A stretch of DNA of 43,274 bases from an uncultured Oscillospiraceae bacterium (GTDB lineage: Bacteria > Bacillota > Clostridia > Oscillospirales > Ruminococcaceae), in the NCBI GenBank assembly GCA_934486875.1, contig CAKSPU010000017.1, forward strand, positions 1 to 43,274, read 5' to 3'. The position numbers and the translations under genes are program-made. Positions 31,084 through 39,039 of the stretch are shown here, one piece after another (within the stretch, counting starts at the first letter, position 1; each line of letters starts with the position of its first letter). The notes under the pieces are model-generated. The model ran no database searches. It was given only the letters and a program-made list of their open reading frames with translations, and was not told the DNA's origin.

Positions 31084-31620
31084 TTATACGTTTCTGCCCA
31101 TTTCATAGGCTTCGTTCATATATTTTGTGCCCTGTATCTCGCCCTTCTGCCATACGCCGCCTGCGTAGATGATGCCCTTTTCCTTTGTGCCCGAAAGACA
31201 GTCAACGGAAAATCCTCTGATCGCATCAACGGCCTTTTCAAGCATAGGAACATTGGTATCTGCGGCGGTGACGATGTAATAGAAGTCCTTGCCGCTCATT
31301 TCGGTGTAGCGGGGAACGGTTCTGTCGATAAGAGTTTTGAGCTGTGCGTCCATTGAGTAGAAATACACAGGTGTGGACATTACGATGACATCGGCTTTCA
31401 GCATCTTTTCGATGATATCTGCCATATCGTCCTGCTGGACACACTTGTGGGTGCTGTTACAGACTCCGCAGCCTGTGCAGTAGTTTATCTGCCTGTCACG
31501 GAGAAATATTTTCTCGGCGGTATTGCCGCTTTCAATGGCACCTCTCATAAATTCATCGCAGAGAGTGTCGGAGTTGCCGCCCTTTCTGGGGCTGGCTGAG
31601 ATCATAAGAACATTTTTCAT
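31084..31620 (-). CDS. NADPH-dependent FMN reductase-type flavoprotein
   Basis: The 178-residue protein belongs to the flavodoxin-like iron-sulfur flavoprotein/NAD(P)H oxidoreductase family. It begins MKNVLMISASPRKGGNSDTL, the FMN phosphate-binding loop SPRKGGNS. It then has CTGCGVCNSTHKC (near residue 48), a compact Cys motif like those holding a 4Fe-4S cluster in Isf proteins, and TPVYFYSMDAQLKTLIDR. An electron-transfer role is expected; the partner is unknown. The ATG follows GAAAGGAAGT. The leftward operon continues to the cupin gene 15 bases later. Confidence 0.88.
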   Translation of the reverse strand: MKNVLMISASPRKGGNSDTLCDEFMRGAIESGNTAEKIFLRDRQINYCTGCGVCNSTHKCVQQDDMADIIEKMLKADVIVMSTPVYFYSMDAQLKTLIDRTVPRYTEMSGKDFYYIVTAADTNVPMLEKAVDAIRGFSVDCLSGTKEKGIIYAGGVWQKGEIQGTKYMNEAYEMGRNV

Positions 31621-31636
31621 AGTTGACTTCCTTTCT

Positions 31637-31801
31637 AAGAACCTGTCTTCATAAGAAATGTGTGCGGATTATCGAGCATAATTTTGTTGCAGACAAGGCA
31701 AAAATCCGCAGGCGGGCTGTCGCCCGGCAAGGATTTTTAACGCAGTCTGCGGCAAAATTTGCCGAAAAGACGTGCGCATATGCTTGTGAAGACAGGTTCT
31801 T
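31637..31801. mobile_element. 165-bp inverted-repeat (MITE-like) element
   Basis: AAGAACCTGTCTTCATAAG (31637) and CTTGTGAAGACAGGTTCTT (31783-31801) are terminal inverted repeats matching at 18 of 19 positions. Internal arms also pair: AATTTTG-GCAGAC with GTCTGC-CAAAATT, AAAATCC with GGATTTT, and CGGGC with GCCCG, so the element can fold into one long hairpin. It has no gene. It sits between two flavodoxin-type genes, its right end one base from the stop of the second. It resembles dispersed non-coding repeats in Ruminococcus genomes, from memory only. Confidence 0.7.
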
Positions 31802-31802
31802 A

Positions 31803-32306
31803 TTATTTTATCCATTTTTCAAAGGCTTCCTTTGCGGCGCTTATCCGTGAGCCGTGGAGAGGGAGACCTTTTTTGATTTCAGCACCCCTGCATATCCTTT
31901 TAAGGTCGCTTTCACTGCTGCCCATTCCGCTGCCCTCGTGGGTGCAGAATGGCTTTATGGTTTTTCCTGTAAGGTCGGATTGTTCAAGGAACGTGAAAAC
32001 ACACATAGGCATAGTACCCCAGTAGTTGGGGTAGCCCAGATATATGGTGTCATATTTATCAAGGCTTTCGGGACAGGAAACTATCTCGGGGCGTGCGTTC
32101 CTTTCTTTGTCCTGCTTTGCCTGCTCGATGCAGGCGTTGTAGCTGTCCGAATAGGGCATAACGGGCTCTATTTTGAACATATCCGCTCCCGTGAGCTTTT
32201 GCAGAATTTGGGCGGCGGCTTCCGTATTGCCAACGTCAAGCTTCCTTATCGCTCCGCTGACGTAATTTTCTCCTGTGCGTGAAAAATATACTATAATGGC
32301 TGACAT
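31803..32306 (-). CDS. Flavodoxin
   Basis: A 167-residue flavodoxin-like protein. It starts MSAIIVYFSRTGENYVSGAI, where SRTGEN is the FMN phosphate loop, followed by the region KYDTIYLGYPNYWGTMPM (flavin-stacking Tyr/Trp) and KTIKPFCTHEGSGMGSSE. This is the flavodoxin_4 pattern of gut anaerobes. It probably carries electrons to reductases such as the lost aldo/keto reductase. The ATG at 32306 has GAAGGAG upstream. It is divergent from a LysR gene, and a dyad GATATG-N7-CATATC lies between. Confidence 0.88.
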   Translation of the reverse strand: MSAIIVYFSRTGENYVSGAIRKLDVGNTEAAAQILQKLTGADMFKIEPVMPYSDSYNACIEQAKQDKERNARPEIVSCPESLDKYDTIYLGYPNYWGTMPMCVFTFLEQSDLTGKTIKPFCTHEGSGMGSSESDLKRICRGAEIKKGLPLHGSRISAAKEAFEKWIK

Positions 32307-32346
32307 AACATCAACTCCTTCTGATGATATTATACAATTATTTTTC

Positions 32347-32381
32347 TTGACTTGGAATAGCCGATATGTTATAATCATATC
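32347..32381 (+). promoter_or_regulatory. LysR promoter with overlapping dyad operator
   Basis: TTGACT (32347-32352), a 17-base spacer and TATAAT (32370-32375). The dyad GATATG-TTATAAT-CATATC (32363-32381) overlaps the -10 box and has the T-N11-A form of a LysR box. The divergent flavodoxin promoter (TATAAT at 32329-32334, minus strand) places this dyad near -50. Confidence 0.65.
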
Positions 32382-32411
32382 AACCAAAAGTTTATACGGG
32401 AGGATATGAAA

Positions 32412-33299
32412 ATGTATGACCCACGACTGAATGCATTCATTGCCGCTGCGGACTGCGGCAGCTTCACAAAGGCTTCTGAAAAGCTGTACATCTCCCCCAC
32501 TGCGGTAATGAAGCAGATAAACACTCTGGAGGACAGCCTCGGAATAAAGCTCATAAGCCGCACAAATCAGGGAATAAGGCTTACTCCTGCGGGGCAGTCG
32601 GTTTATAAGGACGCTCGGTTTATGATAGATTACTCGGAAAAGGCTCTCGAACGGGCACGGCGCTACACGGAGGAATATGAAAAGACCTTCTGTGTGGGAA
32701 CGTCCCTTTTAAATCCCTGCAAGCCCTTTATCGACCTGTGGACAAGACTCAGCCCCCATTTTCCGGGGTACAGGCTGAACATCGTCCCCTTTGAGGACGA
32801 GCACACCAATATACTTACGGAAATTTCAGCGCTGGGCGAGAAATTCGATTTTCTCACGGGAGTGTGTGATTCTTCCGCCTGGCTGGAGCGGTGCGGATTT
32901 CAAAAGCTCGGGGAATACAAAAAATGCGTTGCGGTGAATGCTGAGCACCGTCTTGCGAAAAAAAGCATCATCAGTCTTTCCGACCTCCACGGTGAAAGGC
33001 TGATGATGGTGAAAGAGGGGGATTCAGCGATAAATGACAGGATACGGGCTGACCTTAAGCAATATCACCCACAGATACAGATAGTTGATGCGCCCCAATT
33101 TTACGATATGAGTGTTTTCAACAGCTGTGCCCAGTCGGGAGCTGTTCTGCTCACGATCGAGTGCTGGCAGAATGTTCACCCATTGCTTGTGACCGTTCCT
33201 GTTGAATGGGATTATGCTATACCCTATGGCATTCTGTACTCAAAGGAGCCGCCTGATGATGTTAAGAGGCTTATTGAGATGGTTAAGGAAATGATATAA
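32412..33299 (+). CDS. LysR-family transcriptional regulator
   Basis: The 295-residue protein has an N-terminal winged HTH: MYDPRLNAFIAAADCGSFTK, ASEKLYISPTAVMKQINTLE, DSLGIKLISRTNQGIRLTPAG. A LysR substrate-binding domain follows (FCVGTSLLNPCKPFIDLWTR onward), with an effector site of unknown ligand. The ATG at 32412 is preferred over one at 32406, which lies too close to GGGAGG. It is divergent from the flavodoxin gene and by the usual logic controls it and represses itself. The redox neighbours suggest an oxidant- or electrophile-responsive role, which is inference. Confidence 0.9.
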   Translation: MYDPRLNAFIAAADCGSFTKASEKLYISPTAVMKQINTLEDSLGIKLISRTNQGIRLTPAGQSVYKDARFMIDYSEKALERARRYTEEYEKTFCVGTSLLNPCKPFIDLWTRLSPHFPGYRLNIVPFEDEHTNILTEISALGEKFDFLTGVCDSSAWLERCGFQKLGEYKKCVAVNAEHRLAKKSIISLSDLHGERLMMVKEGDSAINDRIRADLKQYHPQIQIVDAPQFYDMSVFNSCAQSGAVLLTIECWQNVHPLLVTVPVEWDYAIPYGILYSKEPPDDVKRLIEMVKEMI

Positions 33300-33303
33300 G
33301 CTA

Positions 33304-33404
33304 TACTGAGCACCAATTAAAAACTATACAAAAAATCATCGCATAATCTTGCGTATATGGATTATGCGATGATTTTTTGTTTATAGTTTTATTGGTGATC
33401 AGTA
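33304..33404. mobile_element. MITE-like palindromic element, copy B
   Basis: This 101-bp near-palindrome pairs closely with 12671-12770 (TACTGAGCACCAATTAAAAA at the left, TATTGG-GATCAGTA at the right). It lies 5 bases after the LysR stop. Its hairpin (AAAAAATCATCGCATAATC with GATTATGCGATGATTTTTT) has A/T ends and so could terminate transcription on either strand. Confidence 0.75.
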
Positions 33405-33407
33405 TAA

Positions 33408-33436
33408 ATCGGCTGTCCCAAACAGGGACAGCCGAT
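33408..33436 (-). terminator. Terminator of hcp
   Basis: ATCGGCTGTCCC pairs with GGGACAGCCGAT around AAACA; TTTATA follows on the minus strand. Confidence 0.75.
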
Positions 33437-33450
33437 CTTACTATGCCGCT

Positions 33451-35052
33451 TTACTTCGCCAGCAGCCTTTTCATATCCTCCCCGGGAGTTGTGATAGGAG
33501 CTATGCCGTAATTATCCACCAGGAATTTGAGTACATTGGGGGAAATGAATGCGGGAAGTGTGGGTCCGAGAAGAATATTCTTTATGCCGAGATGAAGCAG
33601 CGTGAGGAGAATGCACACCGCTTTCTGCTCATACCACGAAAGCACCATTGAAAGGGGCAGCTCATTTATGCCGCAGCCGAATGCTTCCGCCAGTGCCGCC
33701 GCAACCTTTATTGCGCTGTATGCATCGTTGCACTGACCCATATCCATAATTCTGGGAAGTCCGCCGATAGTACCGAGGTCAAGGTCATTGAAGCGATATT
33801 TTCCGCAGGCAAGGGTGAGGATAATGCTGTCGGCGGGAGACTGCTTTACAAACTCGGTGTAGTAGTTTCTGCCCGTTCTTGCGCCGTCGCAGCCGCCTAC
33901 CAGGAAGAAATGCTTTATATCGCCCGACTTTACGGCTGCTATGACCGTTTCGGCGTTTGAGAGCACGGCATTTCTGCCGAAGCCTGTCATTACCCTGTTT
34001 CCGCCGTTGATGCCTGTAAACTCCCTGTCCTCGGGATAGCCGCCAAGCTCGATCGCTCTTTCGATAACGGGGGTAAAGTCCTTGCTCTCTCCGATGTGGA
34101 CTATCTCGGGATAGGACACCATTTCTGTTGTGAATACCCTGTCGGCATAGCTTGCCTTTGGGGGCATAAGGCAGTTTGTGGTGAAAAGGACGGGGGCGGG
34201 GATATTGTCAAACTCTTTCTGCTGATTCTGCCACGCTGTGCCGAAATTGCCCTTCAGATGAGGGTATTTTTTCAGCTCGGGATATGCGTGGGCGGGCAGC
34301 ATTTCGCCGTGGGTGTAGATGTTTATGCCCTTGTCCTGTGTCTGTTCAAGGAGCTGCTTAAGGTCATAGAGATCGTGACCCGAAATGACGATAAAGGGGC
34401 CTTTTTCCACGGTAAGGGGCACTTCTGTGGGAGCAGGGTGACCGTAAGTTTCCGTGTTTGCCCTGTCGAGAAGCTCCATACATCTGAGATTTACCTCGCC
34501 CACCTGCATTACAACGGGCAGAAGCTCGTCCATTCCCCAGTCGTCCATACCAACTGCGAAAAGGGCTTTGCGGAAGAATGCATTCACGGTGTCATCTCTG
34601 TAGCCCAGCACATCAGCGTGATACGCATACGCAGCCATTCCTCTTACTCCGAAAAGGATAAGGGATTTGAGGGAACGGATATCGGGGTCGGCGTTCCACA
34701 GCTTCTGCATATCGTAATCATCGGTTCTGCCGCAGGAGGAGGGGCACAGGGCGCAGTCGGGAACGATACGTCTTTTCTCCGCCTCGATACGCCCGATGAG
34801 GGCGTTAATGGTAGTGTTATTGAAATTTACGTTGGTAACGGCGGTGAAAAGTCCCTCTGCAAAAAGCTTGTCGGTCTCGGGAGTGATGAGATCCTCATTG
34901 CCGCCGAGGGCACGGGCAAGACCTATGAGAGCACCTGTGAGCTTATCCTGAAGTCCGGCGGTGTCCGCCTTTTTTCCGCACACGCCTGCGCTGCCTGTAC
35001 AGCCTGTGCAGCCTGCGGTCTGTTCGCACTGAAAACAAAACATCTTATTCAT
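33451..35052 (-). CDS. hcp: Hybrid cluster protein (hydroxylamine reductase)
   Basis: Hcp holds a 4Fe-4S cluster and the mixed 4Fe-2O-2S hybrid cluster; it reduces hydroxylamine in vitro and is now best known for nitric oxide reduction and nitrosative stress defence. The 533 residues begin MNKMFCFQCEQTAGCTGC with the N-terminal cysteine cluster, and later show the hybrid-cluster ligands around ISGHDLYDL, HGEMLPAHAYPEL, FTTNCLMPP, LVGGCDGARTGRNYYTEFV, LTLACGKYRFN and MGQCNDAYSAIKVAAALAEAF. The ATG follows AAGGAG. It is the second gene of an operon with a ferredoxin gene and is probably activated by the divergent Crp/Fnr protein. Confidence 0.97.
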   Translation of the reverse strand: MNKMFCFQCEQTAGCTGCTGSAGVCGKKADTAGLQDKLTGALIGLARALGGNEDLITPETDKLFAEGLFTAVTNVNFNNTTINALIGRIEAEKRRIVPDCALCPSSCGRTDDYDMQKLWNADPDIRSLKSLILFGVRGMAAYAYHADVLGYRDDTVNAFFRKALFAVGMDDWGMDELLPVVMQVGEVNLRCMELLDRANTETYGHPAPTEVPLTVEKGPFIVISGHDLYDLKQLLEQTQDKGINIYTHGEMLPAHAYPELKKYPHLKGNFGTAWQNQQKEFDNIPAPVLFTTNCLMPPKASYADRVFTTEMVSYPEIVHIGESKDFTPVIERAIELGGYPEDREFTGINGGNRVMTGFGRNAVLSNAETVIAAVKSGDIKHFFLVGGCDGARTGRNYYTEFVKQSPADSIILTLACGKYRFNDLDLGTIGGLPRIMDMGQCNDAYSAIKVAAALAEAFGCGINELPLSMVLSWYEQKAVCILLTLLHLGIKNILLGPTLPAFISPNVLKFLVDNYGIAPITTPGEDMKRLLAK

Positions 35053-35079
35053 ATTGGTATCTCCTTGTTATTTCTTTAT

Positions 35080-35766
35080 TTATCTTAATTTTCTGCCGTC
35101 GGTGGAAATGGTCACGACCTGCCAGGGAATAAATTTTCCGCTTGCCTGAATGGCATTCTTTGCGGCATTTTCGATTCCGCCGCAGCAGGGCACTTCCATT
35201 CTGACGATGGTTACGCTCTTTATGTTATTGTTTCTGATGATCGCAGTGAGCTTTTCGGTATAGTCAACGCTGTCGAGCTTGGGGCAGCCTATGAGGGTGA
35301 TGCGTCCTTTGATGAACTCATTGTGGAAATCGCCGTATGCATAGGCTGTGCAGTCTGCGGCAATGAGCAGGTCTGCGCCGTCGAAATAGGGAGCGCTTGC
35401 GGGAACCAGCTTTATCTGAACGGGCCACTGGGAAAGCCTGCTTGAAATGGGTGCATATGATGCCGTATCCGCTTCACGCTTTATTGCCCGTGACTGTGTT
35501 CCGGGGCAGCCGCAGGGAAGCTGTGACTTTGCCTTTTTCGATGCCATTACCGCAGCCTCGTCATATGCGGGAGCTTCACGCTCTTCAAATGAGATCGCAT
35601 TTGCGGGACAGGCAGGGAGACAGTCCCCCAGACCGTCGCAGTAATGCTCACGGGTAAGCTTTGCCTTGCCGTCCACCATATCAATTGCGCCCTCGTGGCA
35701 CGCCTTTGCGCAAAGACCGCAGCCGTTGCATTTTTCTTCGTCTATTCTGATTATTTTTCTTATCAT
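35080..35766 (-). CDS. 4Fe-4S ferredoxin-like protein, Hcp partner
   Basis: The 228-residue protein begins with two cluster motifs, CNGCGLCAKACHEGAIDM (near 14-31) and CDGLGDCLPACPANAISF, then a domain of about 150 residues with LPCGCPGTQ, LLIAADCTAYAYGDFH, LIGCPKLDSVDY and VPCCGGIENAAKNAIQ. This whole protein is frequently found next to hcp in Clostridia and probably delivers electrons to it. It is 27 bases before hcp. The GGAGGAAC site and ATG at 35766 fit. A Crp/Fnr-type box lies at -41.5 of its predicted promoter. Confidence 0.9.
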   Translation of the reverse strand: MIRKIIRIDEEKCNGCGLCAKACHEGAIDMVDGKAKLTREHYCDGLGDCLPACPANAISFEEREAPAYDEAAVMASKKAKSQLPCGCPGTQSRAIKREADTASYAPISSRLSQWPVQIKLVPASAPYFDGADLLIAADCTAYAYGDFHNEFIKGRITLIGCPKLDSVDYTEKLTAIIRNNNIKSVTIVRMEVPCCGGIENAAKNAIQASGKFIPWQVVTISTDGRKLR

Positions 35767-35816
35767 AATGTTTGTTCCTCCATTTTATGCTTTATGCGAA
35801 ATTTTGACGTTTCATC

Positions 35817-35845
35817 TTGACTTTGTGATATAATTATAATATAAT
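35817..35845 (+). promoter_or_regulatory. Promoter of the Crp/Fnr gene
   Basis: TTGACT, a 17-base spacer and TATAAT (35840-35845) predict a start near 35852. The operator at 35861-35874 then falls just downstream, fitting self-repression. Confidence 0.65.
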
Positions 35846-35874
35846 ACCCTTAACAAGTCGGTTGTTTTTACAAC
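35833..35874 (-). promoter_or_regulatory. Crp/Fnr-type operator and -10 box of the ferredoxin-hcp operon
   Basis: GTTGTTTTTACAAC (35861-35874) is a perfect 5-4-5 palindrome of the FNR/CRP layout. On the minus strand a TATAAT lies at 35833-35838. This gives a start near 35826 and puts the palindrome centre at -41.5, the classic activating position with no good -35 box. Confidence 0.65.
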
Positions 35875-35890
35875 GGAAACGGAGATTTTG

Positions 35891-36556
35891 ATGAAGAAAT
35901 TTATTCCTGTTTTAATGGAAACAAAATTATTTGACGGTGTTGCGGCTGATGATATCGAAGCAATGCTGAGCTGCTTGCAGGCAGCCTTATGCACATACAA
36001 AAAGGGTGAACATATTTACAGGCAGGGGGACAATATCCGCAGGATAGCCGTACCCGTCGAGGGCAGCATACTGATACAGAATTTCGATTACTGGGGCAAC
36101 CGCAGCATTATAAATATGATAGGCAGGGGGGAGATGTTCGGGGAAGCATATGCCGCTCCCGACAGCGGGGCTATGGTGAATGATGTAATAGCCGCCGAGG
36201 ACTGCACCGTTATGTTTTTTGACATAAACAGGATACTGACCGTATGCTCATCGGCGTGCAGATTTCACACCACGGTGGTGCAGAACCTTGTTTTTGCCCT
36301 TTCCGAAAAAAACAGGAAGCTTATGCAGAAGCTTGGGCATATGTCAAAGCGTACCACCCGTGAAAAGCTTATTTCCTATCTTTCCGAGCAGGCAAGGAAA
36401 AACGGCAGCGGCAGCTTTACCATTCCCTTTAACCGCCAGCAGCTTGCGGATTTTCTCTCCGTTGACCGCAGCGCAATGTCAAACGAGCTTTGCAGGCTGA
36501 GGGACGACGGTATGATAGAATTTGAGAAGAACAGGTTTGTATTGAAATACAAGTAA
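35891..36556 (+). CDS. Crp/Fnr-family transcriptional regulator
   Basis: The 221-residue protein has an N-terminal cyclic-nucleotide-like sensor barrel (YKKGEHIYRQGDNIRRIAVPVEGSILI) and a C-terminal winged helix, FNRQQLADFLSVDRSAMSNELCRLRDDGMIEF, whose recognition helix is RSAMSNELCRL. Cysteines at about 27, 33, 99, 112 and 116 exist but do not form an FNR-type N-terminal cluster motif, so the signal may be heme or nitric oxide as in other regulators next to hcp. The ATG at 35891 (GGAG 6 bases before) is preferred to a TTG just upstream. It is divergent from ferredoxin-hcp and probably activates it. Confidence 0.9.
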   Translation: MKKFIPVLMETKLFDGVAADDIEAMLSCLQAALCTYKKGEHIYRQGDNIRRIAVPVEGSILIQNFDYWGNRSIINMIGRGEMFGEAYAAPDSGAMVNDVIAAEDCTVMFFDINRILTVCSSACRFHTTVVQNLVFALSEKNRKLMQKLGHMSKRTTREKLISYLSEQARKNGSGSFTIPFNRQQLADFLSVDRSAMSNELCRLRDDGMIEFEKNRFVLKYK

Positions 36557-36562
36557 AAACAA

Positions 36563-36586
36563 AAAATCCCCTGTTACGGGGATTTT
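36563..36586 (+). terminator. Terminator of the Crp/Fnr gene
   Basis: AATCCCC pairs with GGGGATT around TGTTAC, followed by TTC. A second AT palindrome, TTGTTAAAAAATTTTAACAA, follows at 36592-36611. Confidence 0.7.
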
Positions 36587-36623
36587 CAGCTTGTTAAAAA
36601 ATTTTAACAAAATAAGCACAAAG

Positions 36624-36658
36624 GAAAAAGTTTCGTCCGCCTTGTCCAAAGACGGAAC
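36624..36658 (-). terminator. Probable terminator of thrB
   Basis: On the minus strand GTTCCGTC pairs with GACGAAAC (one mismatch), followed by TTTTTCC, about 40 bases after the stop. Confidence 0.5.
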
Positions 36659-36695
36659 GTTTTAGACAAAACATCTCTCCCGAGCTTTTTTACAC

Positions 36696-37583
36696 TCAGC
36701 ACTCACAAGTGCCCTGATTGTCAATATGCATCTCTCTGACTTCCCAGCCTGTGAGTCCCATATTGTCAAGAGCAAAGCGCATCTTGCCGCCGAAGTATTT
36801 GTTTTCCGAATCAACAATAGTCATAAGTGTGGGACCTGCGCCGCTGAGGTAGGCTGCATATGCTCCGTTTGTGTAGGCGATGTCGAAAATGTCCGATGCG
36901 TGTGGGATAAGCTCCATTCTGTACGGCTGGTGGAGACGGTCATTCACGGCTGTGCGGAGATTTTCGTACTTTCCCGTAAGGAGCGATGCTGAAAAAAGTG
37001 CCGCTCTTGAAAGGTTATAAACAGCATCGGAATGGGAAATTTCCTTTGGCAGGCAGGCTCTTGCCTTTTCGGTCTTAAGCTCAAAATCGGGTATCACGGC
37101 GATGAATTTAAGGGTAGTGAATACCTCCTGCTTTACCCAGTGGACACTTTTGCCGTCAAAAACAGCGGTCACTATTCCGCCGAGAAGTGCAGGGGCGGTG
37201 TTGTCGGGGTGTCCCTCTATCTGAGCGGCGAGGTCAACGGTCTCGTCAAGGGTGAGGGGATCGCCCATAAGCTTGTTTGCCCCCGCAACTCCTGCGATTA
37301 TGCAGGCGCTGGAGCTTCCCAGTCCCCTTGCCATAGGGATATTGTTGGTCTGCTCGATAGTAAGCCCCTTGAAAGGCTTGCCGCAGATATTATAGACTGT
37401 CTTTGCGGTATGATAGATAAGATTTGTTTCGTCGGTGGGAACTTCGGTGCTGTCAAGAGAACGGATATGGCAGCCGTCGCTTTCCTCCATATTTATGTAG
37501 TTGTAGTAGCTGAGGGCAAGACCGAGGGCATCAAAGCCTGCGCCGAGGTTTGCGCTTGTTGCGGGTATGCGGAGATGTATCAT
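36696..37583 (-). CDS. thrB: Homoserine kinase
   Basis: ThrB phosphorylates homoserine in threonine synthesis. The 295-residue GHMP kinase has the N-terminal PATSANLGAGFDALGLALSYYN, the ATP loop IPMARGLGSSSACIIAGVAGAN (near 85-106), AQIEGHPDNTAPALLGG, and the C-terminal motif AYLSGAGPTLMTIVD. The ATG at 37583 is chosen from homology; AAAGGAAC lies upstream and longer readings enter the promoter at 37624-37652. It is a single-gene unit here, with no thrC or hom next to it. Confidence 0.95.
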   Translation of the reverse strand: MIHLRIPATSANLGAGFDALGLALSYYNYINMEESDGCHIRSLDSTEVPTDETNLIYHTAKTVYNICGKPFKGLTIEQTNNIPMARGLGSSSACIIAGVAGANKLMGDPLTLDETVDLAAQIEGHPDNTAPALLGGIVTAVFDGKSVHWVKQEVFTTLKFIAVIPDFELKTEKARACLPKEISHSDAVYNLSRAALFSASLLTGKYENLRTAVNDRLHQPYRMELIPHASDIFDIAYTNGAYAAYLSGAGPTLMTIVDSENKYFGGKMRFALDNMGLTGWEVREMHIDNQGTCEC

Positions 37584-37623
37584 TTTAACGGGTTCCTTTC
37601 CTTTTGGATATGGTTCAGTTTTT

Positions 37624-37652
37624 ATTATACCGATTTTGGGGAAGTTTGTCAA
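37624..37652 (-). promoter_or_regulatory. Promoter of thrB
   Basis: On the minus strand TTGACA, a 17-base spacer and TATAAT, about 40 bases before the ATG. Confidence 0.8.
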
Positions 37653-37660
37653 TGATAATA

Positions 37661-37687
37661 AAAAAGCGTACCCATTTCGGATACGCT
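37661..37687 (-). terminator. Terminator of xpt-pbuX
   Basis: On the minus strand GAGCGTA-CC pairs with GG-TACGCT, followed by TTTTTATT. Confidence 0.8.
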
Positions 37688-37695
37688 CATAGAAA

Positions 37696-39039
37696 TTATT
37701 CCTTTTCAGCTTCCAAAGCCGTTTCATTCTCCATATTCTTCGGCAGCACGAGATTAAGCACCACCGCAACGATGAACACAACAGCCACGCAGTTTTCCGC
37801 AAAAATATTCTGCACGATGCTTGGAAAAACGGAGAATATCTCGGGCACCTGTGTAAATCCCAGACCTATGCTGAGGGAAAGGGCGGTTATTACTATGTTT
37901 CGCTGAGTAAAGCCGCACTTGCCTATCATCCGGAGACCGCTCACAACTATTGTTCCGAACATCATTATGGTGCAGCCGCCGAGAACTGCATCGGGGAGGG
38001 TGGCAAGTACTGCGCCGAGTAACGGAAATATGCCCGAAAGTATCATTATCACTGCGCCCGTTCCTATGGTGAAGCGGTTTACCACCTTTGTCATCGCCAC
38101 AAGTCCCACGTTCTGGCTGAACGAGGTTATGGGCAGGCAGCCGAATATTGATGAAAGTGAGCTTACAAAGCCGTCGCAGACAATTGAGCCCGAGGTCTCC
38201 TTTACAGTAACGTCACGTCCGAGACCCGAGGAGCACACGGCTGATGCATCACCGATAGTTTCGGTGGCAGACACGAGAAAAATAAGCGTTACGGAGATTA
38301 TTGCATTTATGTCGAATCTGGGCGCAAAGGGCATTATCCGGGGGAGGGATATTATTCCCACACCGGCAAGAGCGGAGAAATCCACCTTGCCCATAAATAT
38401 TGCTGCGATATAGCCCACAACAAGTCCGAAAAGAACGGAGAGCTGCTTTAAAAATGATTTTGCAAAAATGTTGAAAAGTATGCAGCAGAGGAGAGTTATA
38501 AGTCCCAGTATCCAGTTTGAAGCGCTGCCGAAATCCGCACTTCCGCTGCCGCCGCCGAATGAGGAGGCTCCCACCGACAAAAGCGAAAAGCCGATAGCCG
38601 TTACCACGCTTGCCGCAACTATGGGGGAAATGAGCTTTATCCAGTATTTTGCGAAAAGCCCCAGTATTCCCTCGATAAGTCCGCCGATGAGCACCGCTCC
38701 CACCACTGTGTTATAGTCATAGGCTGCGCCGATGTAGCAGAGGATAGATACAAATGTGAAGCTTATTCCCATTACGATAGGAAGCCCCGAGCCCACTTTC
38801 CAAAGGGGGAAAAGCTGGATAAGGGTGCCTATTCCCGCAATGAGCATTGCGCTCCGGATAAGGGCTGCGCTTTGGGTGCTGCTCAGTCCGCAGGCGTTTG
38901 CCACGATGATTATGGGGGCAATGTTCGCCACGAACATTGATAAAATATGCTGAAGTCCGAAAGGGATCGCCTTTTCTACAGGCACACGTCCTTCAAGGCG
39001 ATAGATATTTTCAGTTGATACATTCTGAGTTTTCTGCAT
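37696..39039 (-). CDS. pbuX: Xanthine/uracil permease (NCS2), probable xanthine importer
   Basis: This 447-residue membrane protein has 12-14 helices of the NCS2 nucleobase/cation symporter family. Typical parts are [57 protein letters not shown] (substrate-site Glu) and [30 protein letters not shown]. Because it follows xpt with a 29-base overlap, xanthine is the likely substrate, as in the Bacillus xpt-pbuX pair. The ATG at 39039 is chosen since GGGGGGAC lies before it; a longer reading lies within xpt. Confidence 0.92.
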   Translation of the reverse strand: MQKTQNVSTENIYRLEGRVPVEKAIPFGLQHILSMFVANIAPIIIVANACGLSSTQSAALIRSAMLIAGIGTLIQLFPLWKVGSGLPIVMGISFTFVSILCYIGAAYDYNTVVGAVLIGGLIEGILGLFAKYWIKLISPIVAASVVTAIGFSLLSVGASSFGGGSGSADFGSASNWILGLITLLCCILFNIFAKSFLKQLSVLFGLVVGYIAAIFMGKVDFSALAGVGIISLPRIMPFAPRFDINAIISVTLIFLVSATETIGDASAVCSSGLGRDVTVKETSGSIVCDGFVSSLSSIFGCLPITSFSQNVGLVAMTKVVNRFTIGTGAVIMILSGIFPLLGAVLATLPDAVLGGCTIMMFGTIVVSGLRMIGKCGFTQRNIVITALSLSIGLGFTQVPEIFSVFPSIVQNIFAENCVAVVFIVAVVLNLVLPKNMENETALEAEKE

